Assembly: GCA_026003195.1 (NCBI GenBank)
Contig: BPGU01000003.1
Coordinates: 408,763 to 472,762, forward strand
Direction: 5' to 3'
From: Armatimonadota bacterium
Lineage (GTDB): Bacteria; Armatimonadota; HRBIN16
Length of the DNA: 64,000 nucleotides
Shown: positions 9,662 to 18,119 of the stretch, piece by piece
How the letters are laid out: each line of letters opens with the position of its first letter
Position numbering within the stretch: position 1 is the stretch's first letter
Translations under genes and position numbers: made by a program
Notes under the pieces: generated by a model
Database searches by the model: none
What the model was told of the DNA's origin: nothing
Seen by the model: the letters and a program-made list of their open reading frames with translations, nothing else

Positions 9662-9719
9662 TACTCTGTCAAGGCTCAATGTTGTTGTAGAACACCCGGC
9701 GACTGGAAGTCGCGGGCAA
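9662..9719. repeat. Dispersed repeat A, copy 1
   Basis: This stretch of about 58 nt is nearly the same as 26046-26102. Shared parts are TACTCTGTCAAGGCTCAA, then CACCCGGCGACTGG and AAGTCGC. The second half is a short hairpin. It lies between the purH promoter and the NFACT terminator and codes for nothing recognisable. Confidence 0.75.
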
Positions 9720-9724
9720 TGTGT

Positions 9725-9745
9725 ACAAAACCCCCTTCGGGGGTT
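9725..9745 (-). terminator. Terminator of the NFACT gene
   Basis: On the minus strand, AACCCCC-GAA-GGGGGTT is followed by TTG. It lies 19 nt after the NFACT stop at 9764. Confidence 0.6.
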
Positions 9746-9763
9746 CATAACCCGTCAGACAGA

Positions 9764-11494
9764 CTACTGCGGCGACACATGCAGTGTTTTCTCGTGGGTA
9801 TAGGTGACGAAGCCAGGCTGTGCGCCACGCGGACGACGTACATACTTGCGCAGGGTGTAGTCCACCGGCACGATGGAAGAGTGACGTTGCGGACTGTTGG
9901 CGGCGGCGAGCTGGGCTGCGAACTCCAGCACCTGTCGGGGAACCGCCTGGGGATTGTTGTTCGTGCGTATCACCACATGCGCACCCGTGCCTGCCCGAAC
10001 GTGCAGCCACCAGTCGTTCGGTTGCGCCACGCGCGTCACCAGGTAGTCATTCGCCTCGGCGTTTTCGCCCACCAGCACCTGCCAGCCTCCCGGTGCCAGG
10101 TGCACGCGGATGCGCTTGCCCTCAAAGTCCTCCTGTGGTCTGGCAGACACCTCGCCGGAGACGCCGGCGGTAGGGTTCAGCCAGCCGCGTGCGGCTATCT
10201 CTTCGCGCAGAGCTTGCAGCTCGGAGAGCTCGCGCACCGACTCCAGGCGTTGCAGGGTATCCTGTACTTGCCTCTCTTCGCTCCTCAAACGATAGCGCAT
10301 CGCTTCCAGCTTCTCGGCGTTTTGCTCCACGTGGCGTGCGCGTGCGAAGTATCGCTCCGCGTTCTGCTGGGGCGTGAGCGTGGGGTCTAAAGGGATGGTG
10401 ACGGTGGCTCCGTCAGCACCGTACAGGTCGGGCAGGGTCACCTCCACTGCGCCTTTGGGTACCTGCGGCAAAAACGCCAGCAGGGTTTCGCCCCAGCGAC
10501 GGTACTGCTCCGCTCTGGTTCGCTCCCGGACTCCCTGCTCCAGCTGCTGCAGGGCATTGCGCCTAGCGCTGAGCACCCGCTGCAGAGTGCCCTGCAGACT
10601 GCGCTTTTGCTGTTCCATCTCCGCGTGGGGGATAGCGACCGCGTAGTAGTTTTCCAAAGCGACGTGGATATTGCTGCGCGGATGTTGCTGTTCTTCGGGG
10701 AAAGACGCCAGCGGAATCGGATAGGCACCGATAGGGCGACGCGCTTCGTCACGCACCAGCACAGGTTCCCAGTCACCCTGCCTTGCCGCCTCGAACACCG
10801 AGCGGAACGCCCCCCAGAGAACCTCGGGGTCGTTAGGGTGCCCCAGCCTGTGTGCTCGCGCCGCTATCTCGCCAGCCAGGAAGCCTCCGATGCCTTCGAA
10901 TCGGGCACGCAACCACTCGGCGAAATCGGTAGGTTGCTCCTGTTGATACCACTGCAGGAACTGGGACTCGGACACGGTGCGCGGGTCAGGGCGCTCTTCG
11001 GCAGGAGGTGGGGTGTACGGTTTACCCGGCAGCACCTCGCGCACCCGGCTGATACGGGAAGAGACCAGCTTTGCCGCGTGCAGGATGCGTTCGTCCGGGG
11101 CGATGAGGATGATGTTGCTGTGCCTGCCCATCAGCTCCGCACTGAGCAGGTAAGTGTGTCCCTCATGCCCCTTGACCTCCACATCCAGCACGCGGTCAAA
11201 CCGTCTCTGGGCGATGGCCAGGATGGTGCCGCCCTGCAGGTATTTGCGCAAAGCCATGCAGAAGGGTGGCGGTTGGGGCGGGTTGGGCAGGCGATGGGAG
11301 AGCAGGTAGGTACGCGCCCACTGTGGCGAGCAGCTGAGCAGCCAGTACACTTCGCCCATGCCGCGCACATACACGGTCAACAGAATATCGTGTTCCACAG
11401 GCTGCGCGATGTGCTGGATGCGCCCGCCTTGCAGAGACTGCAAAGCGTGTACCACTGCCGCCAGAGTGAGACTATCGTAGGGAATATGGGGCAC
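9764..11494 (-). CDS. rqcH: NFACT-family ribosome quality control protein (RqcH/Rqc2-like, FbpA-like)
   Basis: This is an NFACT protein (576 aa). Bacterial RqcH binds stalled 50S subunits carrying peptidyl-tRNA and adds C-terminal Ala tails. The N-terminal NFACT-N domain (1-about 270) opens with YDSLTLAAVVHALQSLQGGR, a long coiled coil follows at about 285-435, and the NFACT-R (DUF814) domain at about 440-560 contains NDYLVTRVAQPNDWWLHVRA and GAHVVIRTNNNPQAVP. The ATG at 11494 is the first Met of the family-like N terminus. The terminase-like gene ends 17 nt upstream on the same strand, so the two may be co-transcribed. Confidence 0.92.
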   Translation of the reverse strand: MPHIPYDSLTLAAVVHALQSLQGGRIQHIAQPVEHDILLTVYVRGMGEVYWLLSCSPQWARTYLLSHRLPNPPQPPPFCMALRKYLQGGTILAIAQRRFDRVLDVEVKGHEGHTYLLSAELMGRHSNIILIAPDERILHAAKLVSSRISRVREVLPGKPYTPPPAEERPDPRTVSESQFLQWYQQEQPTDFAEWLRARFEGIGGFLAGEIAARAHRLGHPNDPEVLWGAFRSVFEAARQGDWEPVLVRDEARRPIGAYPIPLASFPEEQQHPRSNIHVALENYYAVAIPHAEMEQQKRSLQGTLQRVLSARRNALQQLEQGVRERTRAEQYRRWGETLLAFLPQVPKGAVEVTLPDLYGADGATVTIPLDPTLTPQQNAERYFARARHVEQNAEKLEAMRYRLRSEERQVQDTLQRLESVRELSELQALREEIAARGWLNPTAGVSGEVSARPQEDFEGKRIRVHLAPGGWQVLVGENAEANDYLVTRVAQPNDWWLHVRAGTGAHVVIRTNNNPQAVPRQVLEFAAQLAAANSPQRHSSIVPVDYTLRKYVRRPRGAQPGFVTYTHEKTLHVSPQ

Positions 11495-11511
11495 TTTGTT
11501 CTCTCACCACC

Positions 11512-12858
11512 TCAGCCCCTATTATACATCACCCTGCCCATCTGTTCACATTCCCTTCGTCTGCCGCTGGTCAGCGGACGCACGCTGGACGTGCCGAGCA
11601 CACTCTTCCCTGCCGCCTGCACCGCCAGCGCCAGCGCGACCACCAGGTCGTCGTGCTCATTGCCCTGCGCCTGCAGACGGGTATACCCGGTGGGGGTTCG
11701 GGTAGCAGTGAAGGCGTGCAGCTCGCGCAGCAGTTCTGGATGAGGTGGGATCTTCACACGCCCCTGCTCCATCGCCAGCGCCAGAGATTCTATCATCATC
11801 CGCTTCGTGGAGGGGGTGAAAACCACCGGCTCCAGACGCACTCCCACCCGATGGTCGCTCAGGCGTTGTTGAAGCATTTCCGCCAGCGGGTCGCCGATGC
11901 CGGTAGCGTCACAACACACAGCATGTATCCACCACTCGCTGAACCGGCGAATCAATCGGTCTATCTGGTTCTGCCATCCCGTGCCGGGCAGGCGTTCCAC
12001 ATGCACCGCATGAAGCTGTTTGTCCGTCTGGCGCAGCACCACCAGCGCGGTAAAGTCGCGATAGCGTCCCCAGTCCAGCCCGGCGACGGTGGGGGTCAGT
12101 TCCGACTGGGCATCCGAGAGGCTGGGCAGAATACATGATTCGAGCACCGCCTGCGGAAACACCGCCCCAGAGTCGTCCACAAACTGCGCCTCGTATTCGA
12201 TGGCAAATTGCCGTTCGGTCAACAGCTGCCGTTGCATCTGCAGAAAGCTCGGAGAGATGCGCGGGTTGCTGGAGGTGGGGAAGCGGAAACTGCGGCATAC
12301 TTCGCCCGACTGTCCTCGCTGGAACCACTGCCAGAAGTGATTCCTGCCAAAGGGGGTGGAAAGCAACACCAGCTGCCCTTCGGTATCCGCCAGCATGGGC
12401 ATCAGCACCTGAGGAACAACCTCCTCGGTCAGGTAAGCGGCTTCATCTACCACGATGCGATGTGCACTTCTGCCGCGCAGGGAACGTGCCTGCCGATAGG
12501 CGCTGCGGGCGGTGATTTCACCATCGTGGACACGCACCCGTGGATAGGGAGTGGTGCGAACCTGTAGTTTGCTTCCCGTCTCTTCTGCCCACTGCTGAAG
12601 GAGTTCTACGGTGCGCTCCCAGAGGAGGCCTGCCTGGTCTAAAGTGGGAGCGACAATCACTTGCCGGATTCCGGGCTGGAGCAGGGCGAGCGCGGCGGTC
12701 TCCACTGCCAGCGACTCGGTTTTACCCCATCGCCTGCCACATGCCGCCACCTTCACGGGATGGGTATCTAACATCCACTCGCGCTGTGCCGGATGCGGCG
12801 TCCATCCCCACCACTGCTCTGCTGCCTGCAGAATGCTTTCGGGAGAATACGTCCACAT
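11512..12858 (-). CDS. Phage-type terminase large subunit-like protein (orphan)
   Basis: This looks like a complete large-terminase protein (448 aa): a DNA-packaging ATPase plus an RNase H-fold nuclease. The Walker A variant CGRRWGKT is at 40-47, Walker B with catalytic Glu (RIVVDEAA) at 134-141, and the coupling motif LLSTPF at 165-170. Nuclease acidic residues are D262 (GLDWGRYRDFT), D317 (DATGIGD) and D403/D404 (EHDDLVVALALA). No portal, capsid, small terminase or integrase gene is nearby; the neighbours are rqcH downstream and a divergent methyltransferase. It could be a prophage remnant, a gene-transfer-agent part or a domesticated enzyme. Confidence 0.85.
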   Translation of the reverse strand: MWTYSPESILQAAEQWWGWTPHPAQREWMLDTHPVKVAACGRRWGKTESLAVETAALALLQPGIRQVIVAPTLDQAGLLWERTVELLQQWAEETGSKLQVRTTPYPRVRVHDGEITARSAYRQARSLRGRSAHRIVVDEAAYLTEEVVPQVLMPMLADTEGQLVLLSTPFGRNHFWQWFQRGQSGEVCRSFRFPTSSNPRISPSFLQMQRQLLTERQFAIEYEAQFVDDSGAVFPQAVLESCILPSLSDAQSELTPTVAGLDWGRYRDFTALVVLRQTDKQLHAVHVERLPGTGWQNQIDRLIRRFSEWWIHAVCCDATGIGDPLAEMLQQRLSDHRVGVRLEPVVFTPSTKRMMIESLALAMEQGRVKIPPHPELLRELHAFTATRTPTGYTRLQAQGNEHDDLVVALALAVQAAGKSVLGTSSVRPLTSGRRRECEQMGRVMYNRG

Positions 12859-12963
12859 GGGGGAATCACCTCAACCTGTACCCAGCCAGAAGGAATATAC
12901 GTCAACAAGGCGAAAGCACATCCGGTCGCGTGCTCTACAGGAGGTTTTGAAATACTGTCTGCC

Positions 12964-13929
12964 ATGCACTTTCAGTGCCTGTGGTGCCATTCTACCGCCA
13001 TGGCGCGCACTTTCGTTGCGCAGGAGAGGTTGTTCGGCATAGAGGGTGAGTTTGAATATGCCGAGTGCGCACAGTGTGGCTCTCTGCAAATCCTTCAGCC
13101 CCCCGAAGACCTGTCGCGTTACTATCCGCCCCAATACGATGCCTACAACACCCTTCCGGACGCCTACTACCGAGGTCTGCTGGGGATTATCCGCGCCTGG
13201 CGCGACCGCACAGTGGCTACCGGCAAGGGGGTGCTGGGTAGACTGGTGTTGCTGGTGCATCCCCAGCAGGACCCGCGTGTGCGCAGCATCCGCTTGCTGA
13301 ACCTCTCACCGGGCGCACGCGTGCTGGACGTCGGCTGTGGAAGTGGACTGCTGTTGCTCATCCTCTATCAGGTGGGCTTCAGGAATGTGGAAGGCATCGA
13401 CCCCTACTACCCCTCCGAGCAGCCCGTCGGGGGCAAGGTTCCCGTCTACCGGCGTACTCTGCGGGAGCATCTCGAAGCGCAGCCGCCGCCCTACGATGTG
13501 CTGATGTATCATCACGTACTGGAGCACGTACCCAACCCCGAGCAGGAACTCACGCTGGCAAAACAGCTCCTGAAACCCAATGGCAGGGTGCTGGTGCGCC
13601 TGCCTCTGGCAGGCTCCTATCACTGGAAGCACTATGGTGTCGACTGGTTCCAGCTGGACGCTCCTCGTCACCTCAGTATTCCCTCGGTGCAGGGCATGAA
13701 GGCTCTGGCGGAGCGGTGTGGATACCGGGTGGAGTACGTTGGCTATGATGCTCTGCCACTGCACCTGCACGCCAGCGAGCTGTACCGCAAGGGCATCCTC
13801 GGCAGTCAGCACCGCCCCGAGATGCATCCCCCTGCTCAGTGGCGAGAGTTTGCCCGCTTGACCGCAAAGCTCAATCGTACGGGAGAGGCAGATTCGGGGG
13901 TATTTGTGTTGAAGGGGAAGGGTCTATAG
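12964..13929 (+). CDS. Class I SAM-dependent methyltransferase with N-terminal zinc ribbon
   Basis: This methyltransferase (321 aa) starts with a probable zinc ribbon, CLWC at 5-8 and CAQC near 37-40. The SAM-binding domain begins ARVLDVGCGSGLLLL near residues 118-132 and includes the post-II segment YDVLMYHHVLEHVPNPE. This Methyltransf_23-like arrangement is common in sugar or O-antigen modifying enzymes, but the substrate is unknown. The ATG at 12964 was chosen so that the Cys ribbon is at the N terminus. An AGGAGG lies 19 nt upstream, further than usual, so a slightly earlier non-ATG start is possible. Confidence 0.82.
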   Translation: MHFQCLWCHSTAMARTFVAQERLFGIEGEFEYAECAQCGSLQILQPPEDLSRYYPPQYDAYNTLPDAYYRGLLGIIRAWRDRTVATGKGVLGRLVLLVHPQQDPRVRSIRLLNLSPGARVLDVGCGSGLLLLILYQVGFRNVEGIDPYYPSEQPVGGKVPVYRRTLREHLEAQPPPYDVLMYHHVLEHVPNPEQELTLAKQLLKPNGRVLVRLPLAGSYHWKHYGVDWFQLDAPRHLSIPSVQGMKALAERCGYRVEYVGYDALPLHLHASELYRKGILGSQHRPEMHPPAQWREFARLTAKLNRTGEADSGVFVLKGKGL

Positions 13930-14033
13930 AAAAACCTTGTGACGGGAGATTTTGCCATTGAAAAGAAGCCTTCTGCGACCCATCGCCGTTCGCTCTCGTG
14001 GTTCGTCAAGCCCGACCTTTGCCTGCACCCACT

Positions 14034-14157
14034 GGAGGGCGAGGCTGTCGCCGAGCCGGTGGGAGATGTGATGTTCGGCTCACCCGAAGATTCGCCCTCC
14101 AGCCTTGTGCACGCTACCGTCCGCCTAGAGGGCGAGGCACGCTGTGCCTCGCCCTGA
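14034..14157. repeat. Dispersed repeat B, copy 1 (compound hairpins)
   Basis: This sits in the 277-nt gap 13930-14206, which holds no gene I can support. GGAGGGCGAGGCT at 14034 pairs at its outer end with TCGCCCTCC at 14092-14100. A second hairpin, GGGCGAGGCAC-GCT-GTGCCTCGCCC, spans 14130-14154. The core is shared with copies at 28331, 50871 and 53290. Confidence 0.65.
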
Positions 14158-14206
14158 CACGCCAAAACAGTTCGGCGAGATCCCACCTCCCTGCATGTTT
14201 TGTTGT

Positions 14207-16078
14207 TTATTCCTGAGCAGGTTGTTCCGCGGCGGGCGTGCTCTCTTTCTGCGCGGAGCTCACCACCTGTTGCACCAGGTCGTTCACCTGCTGGGCGACC
14301 TCAGGCGACACCGCCTTGCCCGTGAGGCTCTGCACCAGCGACAGCACCTGATTCGCCAGCTGGGGCACCACGCTTCCATCACCGCCCAACGGCGAGCCTT
14401 TCATGAGCCCGTCCACGAACGCGCCCACGCCCATGCCCCGGAAGTATTGTTGCACCATATTCGCCATCATGCCCGGGTCACCGAAGATGACGAACTGTCC
14501 GTTGCTCATGAACCGCCCGATAGATTCGGCGATAGCCTTCTGGATGTCGCGGCTGGCTTCTATCTGCAGTTTGGTCAGCTCGAAGCGCAACGCGGCGTCG
14601 CTGAAGGTCTGCTTGTTCTCCAGTGCCTGGCGCTCCACTTCCACCTGCGCCTTCTGCACCTCTACCTGCTCGCGGGCGATGTTGACATCCACCATCTTCA
14701 ATGCCTGCTCGCCCTGAGCCACCAGCTCCTTCGCGCGTGCTTCGGCGTCCGCCTTGCGCAGGATGGCTTGCGCCTCCAGTTCAGCCGCTTTCTGCTGCGC
14801 TTCGGCGCGTTTCACCTCGGCGTATGCCTGCACCTCTGCTTCCACCTGTCGCTTCAGGCGGTCTTGCTCGATCTGCTGCTTGGCGGCAATGAGCTTGGTC
14901 TGCGCTTCGCGGTCTGCCTGTGCGGTCACCTGCACGGTGATAATATCCTGGTTGGCGCGCTCGCGTTCGGCTTGCGCCTGCAGAGCCTCCTGTTCCGCCT
15001 CCGCGCGCTGTTTCTCCTTGTTGGCTATCGCAATCTGCTTCTCGCGCTCCGCCACTTCGATGGCTTTGAGCCGCTCGATGTCGGTTTGCTTCAGCTCCTG
15101 CTCTTTGAGCACCAGCGCCTTGTCGCGTTCGATGGCGGTGCTTTGCACGGCGAGGTCGCGCTGGATTTCCGCCTCCTTCACCTGTCGTTCCTGTTCTATC
15201 TGGTAGGTCTGCGCCTCGCGCTGCTTCTCCGCGCGGATTTTCGCGACCTGCGTGGCTTGTTCCGCTTCCGCCTCCGCCTGCTGTCGCTCCAGCTCCAGCA
15301 CCTCTTTGCGCGTCTGCACGTTCTTGAGGGTCATCTCACGCTGCGCGTCGCGCTCGATACGGTTGCGCTCCACCAGCGCTGCCTGCGTAATCTCCGTGAT
15401 TTTCTTCTTGCCCTGCGCGTCAAAGATGTTGTTGTCCGAAAGCAACTCCTGCGAAGTCTGGTCCAGGCGCGAGATGGTCACCGACTCCAGCGTGAGACCG
15501 TTCTGCTGCAGGTCTGCCACCACCAGGTTATGTACTGCGCTGGCGAAGGCGTCACGCTGGGCGTGAATCTCCACCAGGTCCTTGGTCGCCGCCACACTGC
15601 GCAGGGCGGACACCAGCTTCTCAAACACCAGCGCCGATACCGAGTGCGCGTCCACCGACTTCTCGCCCAGCGAGCGCGCTGCGTTCAGCACGTCCTCCTT
15701 GATGGCACGCACCTTGATGTAGAACTCCGCCTTCACGTCCACGCGCAGGTTGTCTCTGGTAATGAGCGCGTCAGGACCCTTGCGCTCTACCTCCAGCTTC
15801 ATCGTCTCCAGCGAGACGGGAACGATCTTATGCACCACCGGAAACACCAGCGAACCACCGTCAATCAGCACATGCGTGCCGCCCCAACCGGTACGCACGT
15901 ATGCCAGGTTCGCCGAGGGCTTGAGGTAGAAGCGTTTAATCGCCAGCGCCAGCGCAGAGAAGAACATCACCACTACGCCCACGACGGACGAAATCAGCGT
16001 CTGCGTCCATTCCCAGCCCAGATAGAACGGCGCAAAAACGAGCAATGCCCCAATCAATACGAATAGCAACCCTGTCAT
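14207..16078 (-). CDS. Flotillin-family (SPFH/band 7) membrane protein
   Basis: This flotillin-like scaffold of membrane microdomains has 623 aa. Two N-terminal hydrophobic segments (about 2-20 and 28-49) are followed by an SPFH domain (about 60-230, including RDNLRVDVKAEFYIKV). A very long Glu/Ala/Gln/Lys-rich coiled coil spans about 235-490, and the C terminus is Gly-rich then Gln/Glu-rich. The ATG at 16078 has GGGAGGT 7 nt upstream and overlaps the TGA of the NfeD-like gene (ATGA), which fixes the start. NfeD-like plus flotillin is the classic pair, here translationally coupled. Confidence 0.92.
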   Translation of the reverse strand: MTGLLFVLIGALLVFAPFYLGWEWTQTLISSVVGVVVMFFSALALAIKRFYLKPSANLAYVRTGWGGTHVLIDGGSLVFPVVHKIVPVSLETMKLEVERKGPDALITRDNLRVDVKAEFYIKVRAIKEDVLNAARSLGEKSVDAHSVSALVFEKLVSALRSVAATKDLVEIHAQRDAFASAVHNLVVADLQQNGLTLESVTISRLDQTSQELLSDNNIFDAQGKKKITEITQAALVERNRIERDAQREMTLKNVQTRKEVLELERQQAEAEAEQATQVAKIRAEKQREAQTYQIEQERQVKEAEIQRDLAVQSTAIERDKALVLKEQELKQTDIERLKAIEVAEREKQIAIANKEKQRAEAEQEALQAQAERERANQDIITVQVTAQADREAQTKLIAAKQQIEQDRLKRQVEAEVQAYAEVKRAEAQQKAAELEAQAILRKADAEARAKELVAQGEQALKMVDVNIAREQVEVQKAQVEVERQALENKQTFSDAALRFELTKLQIEASRDIQKAIAESIGRFMSNGQFVIFGDPGMMANMVQQYFRGMGVGAFVDGLMKGSPLGGDGSVVPQLANQVLSLVQSLTGKAVSPEVAQQVNDLVQQVVSSAQKESTPAAEQPAQE

Positions 16079-16938
16079 GTCTGTACCTCCCGATGCCAAA
16101 TGCTATCTGCAAACGGGTTCTCCTCCACGAGGTACCTCCCCGTTTCGACCTCGTAGTCGGTCACGACGACCGGCGAGCCGGCAGGAAGCGGTGGATTGCC
16201 CTCGCGCACGTGGCAGGTGATACGGTGCACCGTACCGACCGCATCATGAACATCCGCGACACCGCCCCTTTCATCGATGGTGAACACCGCTACCCCTGTT
16301 GCTCCGACGAGTCGTTCACGGGACACATGAGGAACCTGCCCCATCTGCAGGTAGCGTGCCACCACCCCTGACACGCCACGCGCGATGAGCGACGTGCCGA
16401 ACAGGCTGAGCAACGCGCTGATCCATACGTAAACCGCCGGAAGGCGCAGCAACGGGTGCAACGCCTGATTGCTCGCCAAGCCCAGCACACCCCACAGCAT
16501 CATGCAAAACGGCAGCATTACCGAAATCGGCACGCCCCGCCCGATGCCGAACGCCTCCAGTATCTGCGTGAAAACCGATTCGTGGTGGTTATGGTTGCCC
16601 TGTCCGGCTTCGTGAGCGTGCTCGGCATGAGCCTCGTGCGCAACCTCGCCATGGGCAACCTCTGCAGGCACAGGGTGTGCCATGTCGCCATGGTCCGCGT
16701 GAATGTCCACGTCGTGGTGCAGGTCACCATGGTCGGCAGAAACATCTGCTGCGTGGTCGATATCGCCGTGCTCTACAACAGCGCCTGTATCATGCCCCGC
16801 ATCGCCACCGTGTCCTGTTTCGCCCCGGTCCGTGGAGACAAAACCGAACGCGGTGACGAAGGAAAACAGCACCCCCACGACCAGCGGAAGCGCAAAGAGA
16901 AGGTTCCACCATTGCAGCAAGCTCTGCAGGTTGCCCAT
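16075..16938 (-). CDS. NfeD/YqiJ-like membrane protein with His-rich loop
   Basis: This is the partner of the flotillin (about 287 aa). It has a first transmembrane segment near residues 10-30, then a loop of about 80 residues with 18 His and many Asp/Glu (DHGDLHHDVDIHADHGD). Two or three more transmembrane segments follow (about 130-190), then a C-terminal OB-fold-like domain (LVGATGVAVFTIDERGGVADV). The loop could bind divalent metal, which is inference. The ATG at 16938 is preferred over a GTG 9 nt earlier because AGGTGA lies 5 nt before it. Confidence 0.8.
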   Translation of the reverse strand: MGNLQSLLQWWNLLFALPLVVGVLFSFVTAFGFVSTDRGETGHGGDAGHDTGAVVEHGDIDHAADVSADHGDLHHDVDIHADHGDMAHPVPAEVAHGEVAHEAHAEHAHEAGQGNHNHHESVFTQILEAFGIGRGVPISVMLPFCMMLWGVLGLASNQALHPLLRLPAVYVWISALLSLFGTSLIARGVSGVVARYLQMGQVPHVSRERLVGATGVAVFTIDERGGVADVHDAVGTVHRITCHVREGNPPLPAGSPVVVTDYEVETGRYLVEENPFADSIWHREVQT

Positions 16939-17064
16939 TGCTGTCACCTGCCTTTCATTCCAGTAGACATCGAAACGGTGTACAAAGTTGCAGCATAGAC
17001 TCTCGCCCCCATCTTAACATGCAGGAGCGAGGATGTCAATTTCCTCTTTTTACGGGGGCACCCC

Positions 17065-17092
17065 TTGCATCTTGCAAAATCTGTGGTATAAT
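17065..17092 (+). promoter_or_regulatory. Promoter of the Hsp20 gene
   Basis: TTGCAT (17065-17070), a 16-bp spacer and a perfect TATAAT (17087-17092) preceded by TGG (extended -10). The leader of about 65 nt shows no clear CIRCE element. Confidence 0.7.
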
Positions 17093-17164
17093 AGAAGTAG
17101 AATTGAGTAATATACACTTAATTCCATTGCCTGTTTATCACTCAGGTAAAAGGAGGTGAGGGTT

Positions 17165-17665
17165 ATGGCACGCCGTGAACTGACACTCGCTCGTCGTGAG
17201 ACCAACGGTGGCATCCGCCGCTGGGACCCGTTTGCGGAGATGGAGCGCCTGCATCGCGAGATGGATCGCTGGTTCGACCGGCTGTTCCCGTTCAGCCCGC
17301 TCACCCGCTGGAGTTCGGATGTGGAAGTGGGCTTTGAGCCCGCCGTGGATATCTACGAGACCAACGAGGAGCTGGTGGTGTTCGCCACGTTGCCCGGCGT
17401 GGAGATGAAAGACATCCACGTGGAGGCGACGGCGGACACGCTGATTATCCGCGGCGAACGCAAGCCGCTCCTCAGCGAGGAGAACGTGACGGTGCACTAC
17501 CGCAGCGCGTGGAGCGGGCACGGCACCTTTGAGGCGCGTTATGACCTGCCGGTCGAGATTAACCCGAACAAGGTGAAGGCGACGCTCCGCAACGGTATCC
17601 TGGAGGTGCGGTTGCCGAAAGTGGAATCCGCCAAGGCGAAGGCGGTGAAGGTTCAGGTCGAGTAG
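17165..17665 (+). CDS. Small heat shock protein (Hsp20/alpha-crystallin family)
   Basis: This is an ATP-independent holdase chaperone (166 aa). The N terminus is rich in Arg and aromatic residues (MERLHREMDRWFDRLFPF). The alpha-crystallin domain spans about 50-160, with EPAVDIYETNEELVV and the end motif GILEVRLPK. The ATG at 17165 has AAGGAGG 8 nt upstream; an earlier in-frame GTG lies inside the Shine-Dalgarno region. It is a single-gene unit with a strong promoter and a 3' palindrome. Confidence 0.95.
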   Translation: MARRELTLARRETNGGIRRWDPFAEMERLHREMDRWFDRLFPFSPLTRWSSDVEVGFEPAVDIYETNEELVVFATLPGVEMKDIHVEATADTLIIRGERKPLLSEENVTVHYRSAWSGHGTFEARYDLPVEINPNKVKATLRNGILEVRLPKVESAKAKAVKVQVE

Positions 17666-17695
17666 CCTGCCCCTCTACCAGCCTCCTGAAACAAG

Positions 17696-17723
17696 CATCC
17701 CCGCCCGTCGACGGGCGGGGATG
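17696..17723. terminator. 28-nt perfect palindrome, bidirectional terminator between hsp20 and rpmB
   Basis: CATCCCCGCCCGTC is followed directly by its reverse complement. It lies between convergent genes (hsp20 ends at 17665, rpmB at 17746). No long T-tract follows, so termination strength is uncertain. Confidence 0.6.
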
Positions 17724-17745
17724 TCTATCCCCACACTTCCCATGA

Positions 17746-17961
17746 TTACAGCGCACGTTTCACCTTGCCTGCTTTGAGGCAGCGCGTGCATACCTTGAGC
17801 CGACGCACACTGCCGTTCAGCACCGCCCGCACCGGCTGTAGATTGGGATACCACACTCGCTTGGTGCGAGGCGCGCGCAACGCCCACGCTCCAGAGTGAA
17901 CGTGCCGAATATTTTGACCGTGCATGACGCCCTTGCCGCAGATATCACAGACGTGAGCCAT
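17746..17961 (-). CDS. rpmB: 50S ribosomal protein L28
   Basis: L28 is a structural protein of the large ribosomal subunit (71 aa, usual size). It has MAHVCDICGKG at the start, the family segment RTKRVWYPNLQPV and a closing CTRC, so this is the zinc-binding form with two CxxC pairs. The ATG at 17961 is used; an in-frame TTG two codons earlier is less likely. A promoter lies at 17997-18026. Confidence 0.95.
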   Translation of the reverse strand: MAHVCDICGKGVMHGQNIRHVHSGAWALRAPRTKRVWYPNLQPVRAVLNGSVRRLKVCTRCLKAGKVKRAL

Positions 17962-17996
17962 CTCCAAGAACCTCCCTGCTGAGAAAACCGCAGGCT

Positions 17997-18026
17997 ATTA
18001 TACCAGACGATCCCCCCTCTTCGCAA
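17997..18026 (-). promoter_or_regulatory. Promoter of rpmB
   Basis: On the minus strand, TTGCGA (18026-18021), 18 bp, TATAAT (18002-17997), with TGG just before the -10. Confidence 0.6.
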
Positions 18027-18054
18027 ATAGGCAAGAATACTGTGCCTGTATGCG

Positions 18055-18082
18055 TTGACTCAAAGCTGGTCATTGTGATAGA
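18055..18082 (+). promoter_or_regulatory. Probable promoter of the secreted gene at 18120
   Basis: TTGACT (18055-18060) is followed after 16 bp by GATAGA (18077-18082), about 38 nt before the ATG at 18120. The -10 is a weak match. Confidence 0.4.
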
Positions 18083-18119
18083 CTGCAGGCACACTATCTT
18101 CTCAGGAAGGAGAGTAACC

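Noticed and set aside
10607..11743. Long plus-strand frame opposite the NFACT and terminase genes
   Set aside because: No RBS, low-complexity composition and no recognisable motif; the minus-strand genes explain the region.
14144..16066. 640-codon plus-strand frame across the flotillin gene
   Set aside because: It is the complement of the coiled-coil flotillin gene; it is rich in Leu/His/Arg, lacks any domain, and the opposite strand has motifs, an RBS and an overlap with its partner.
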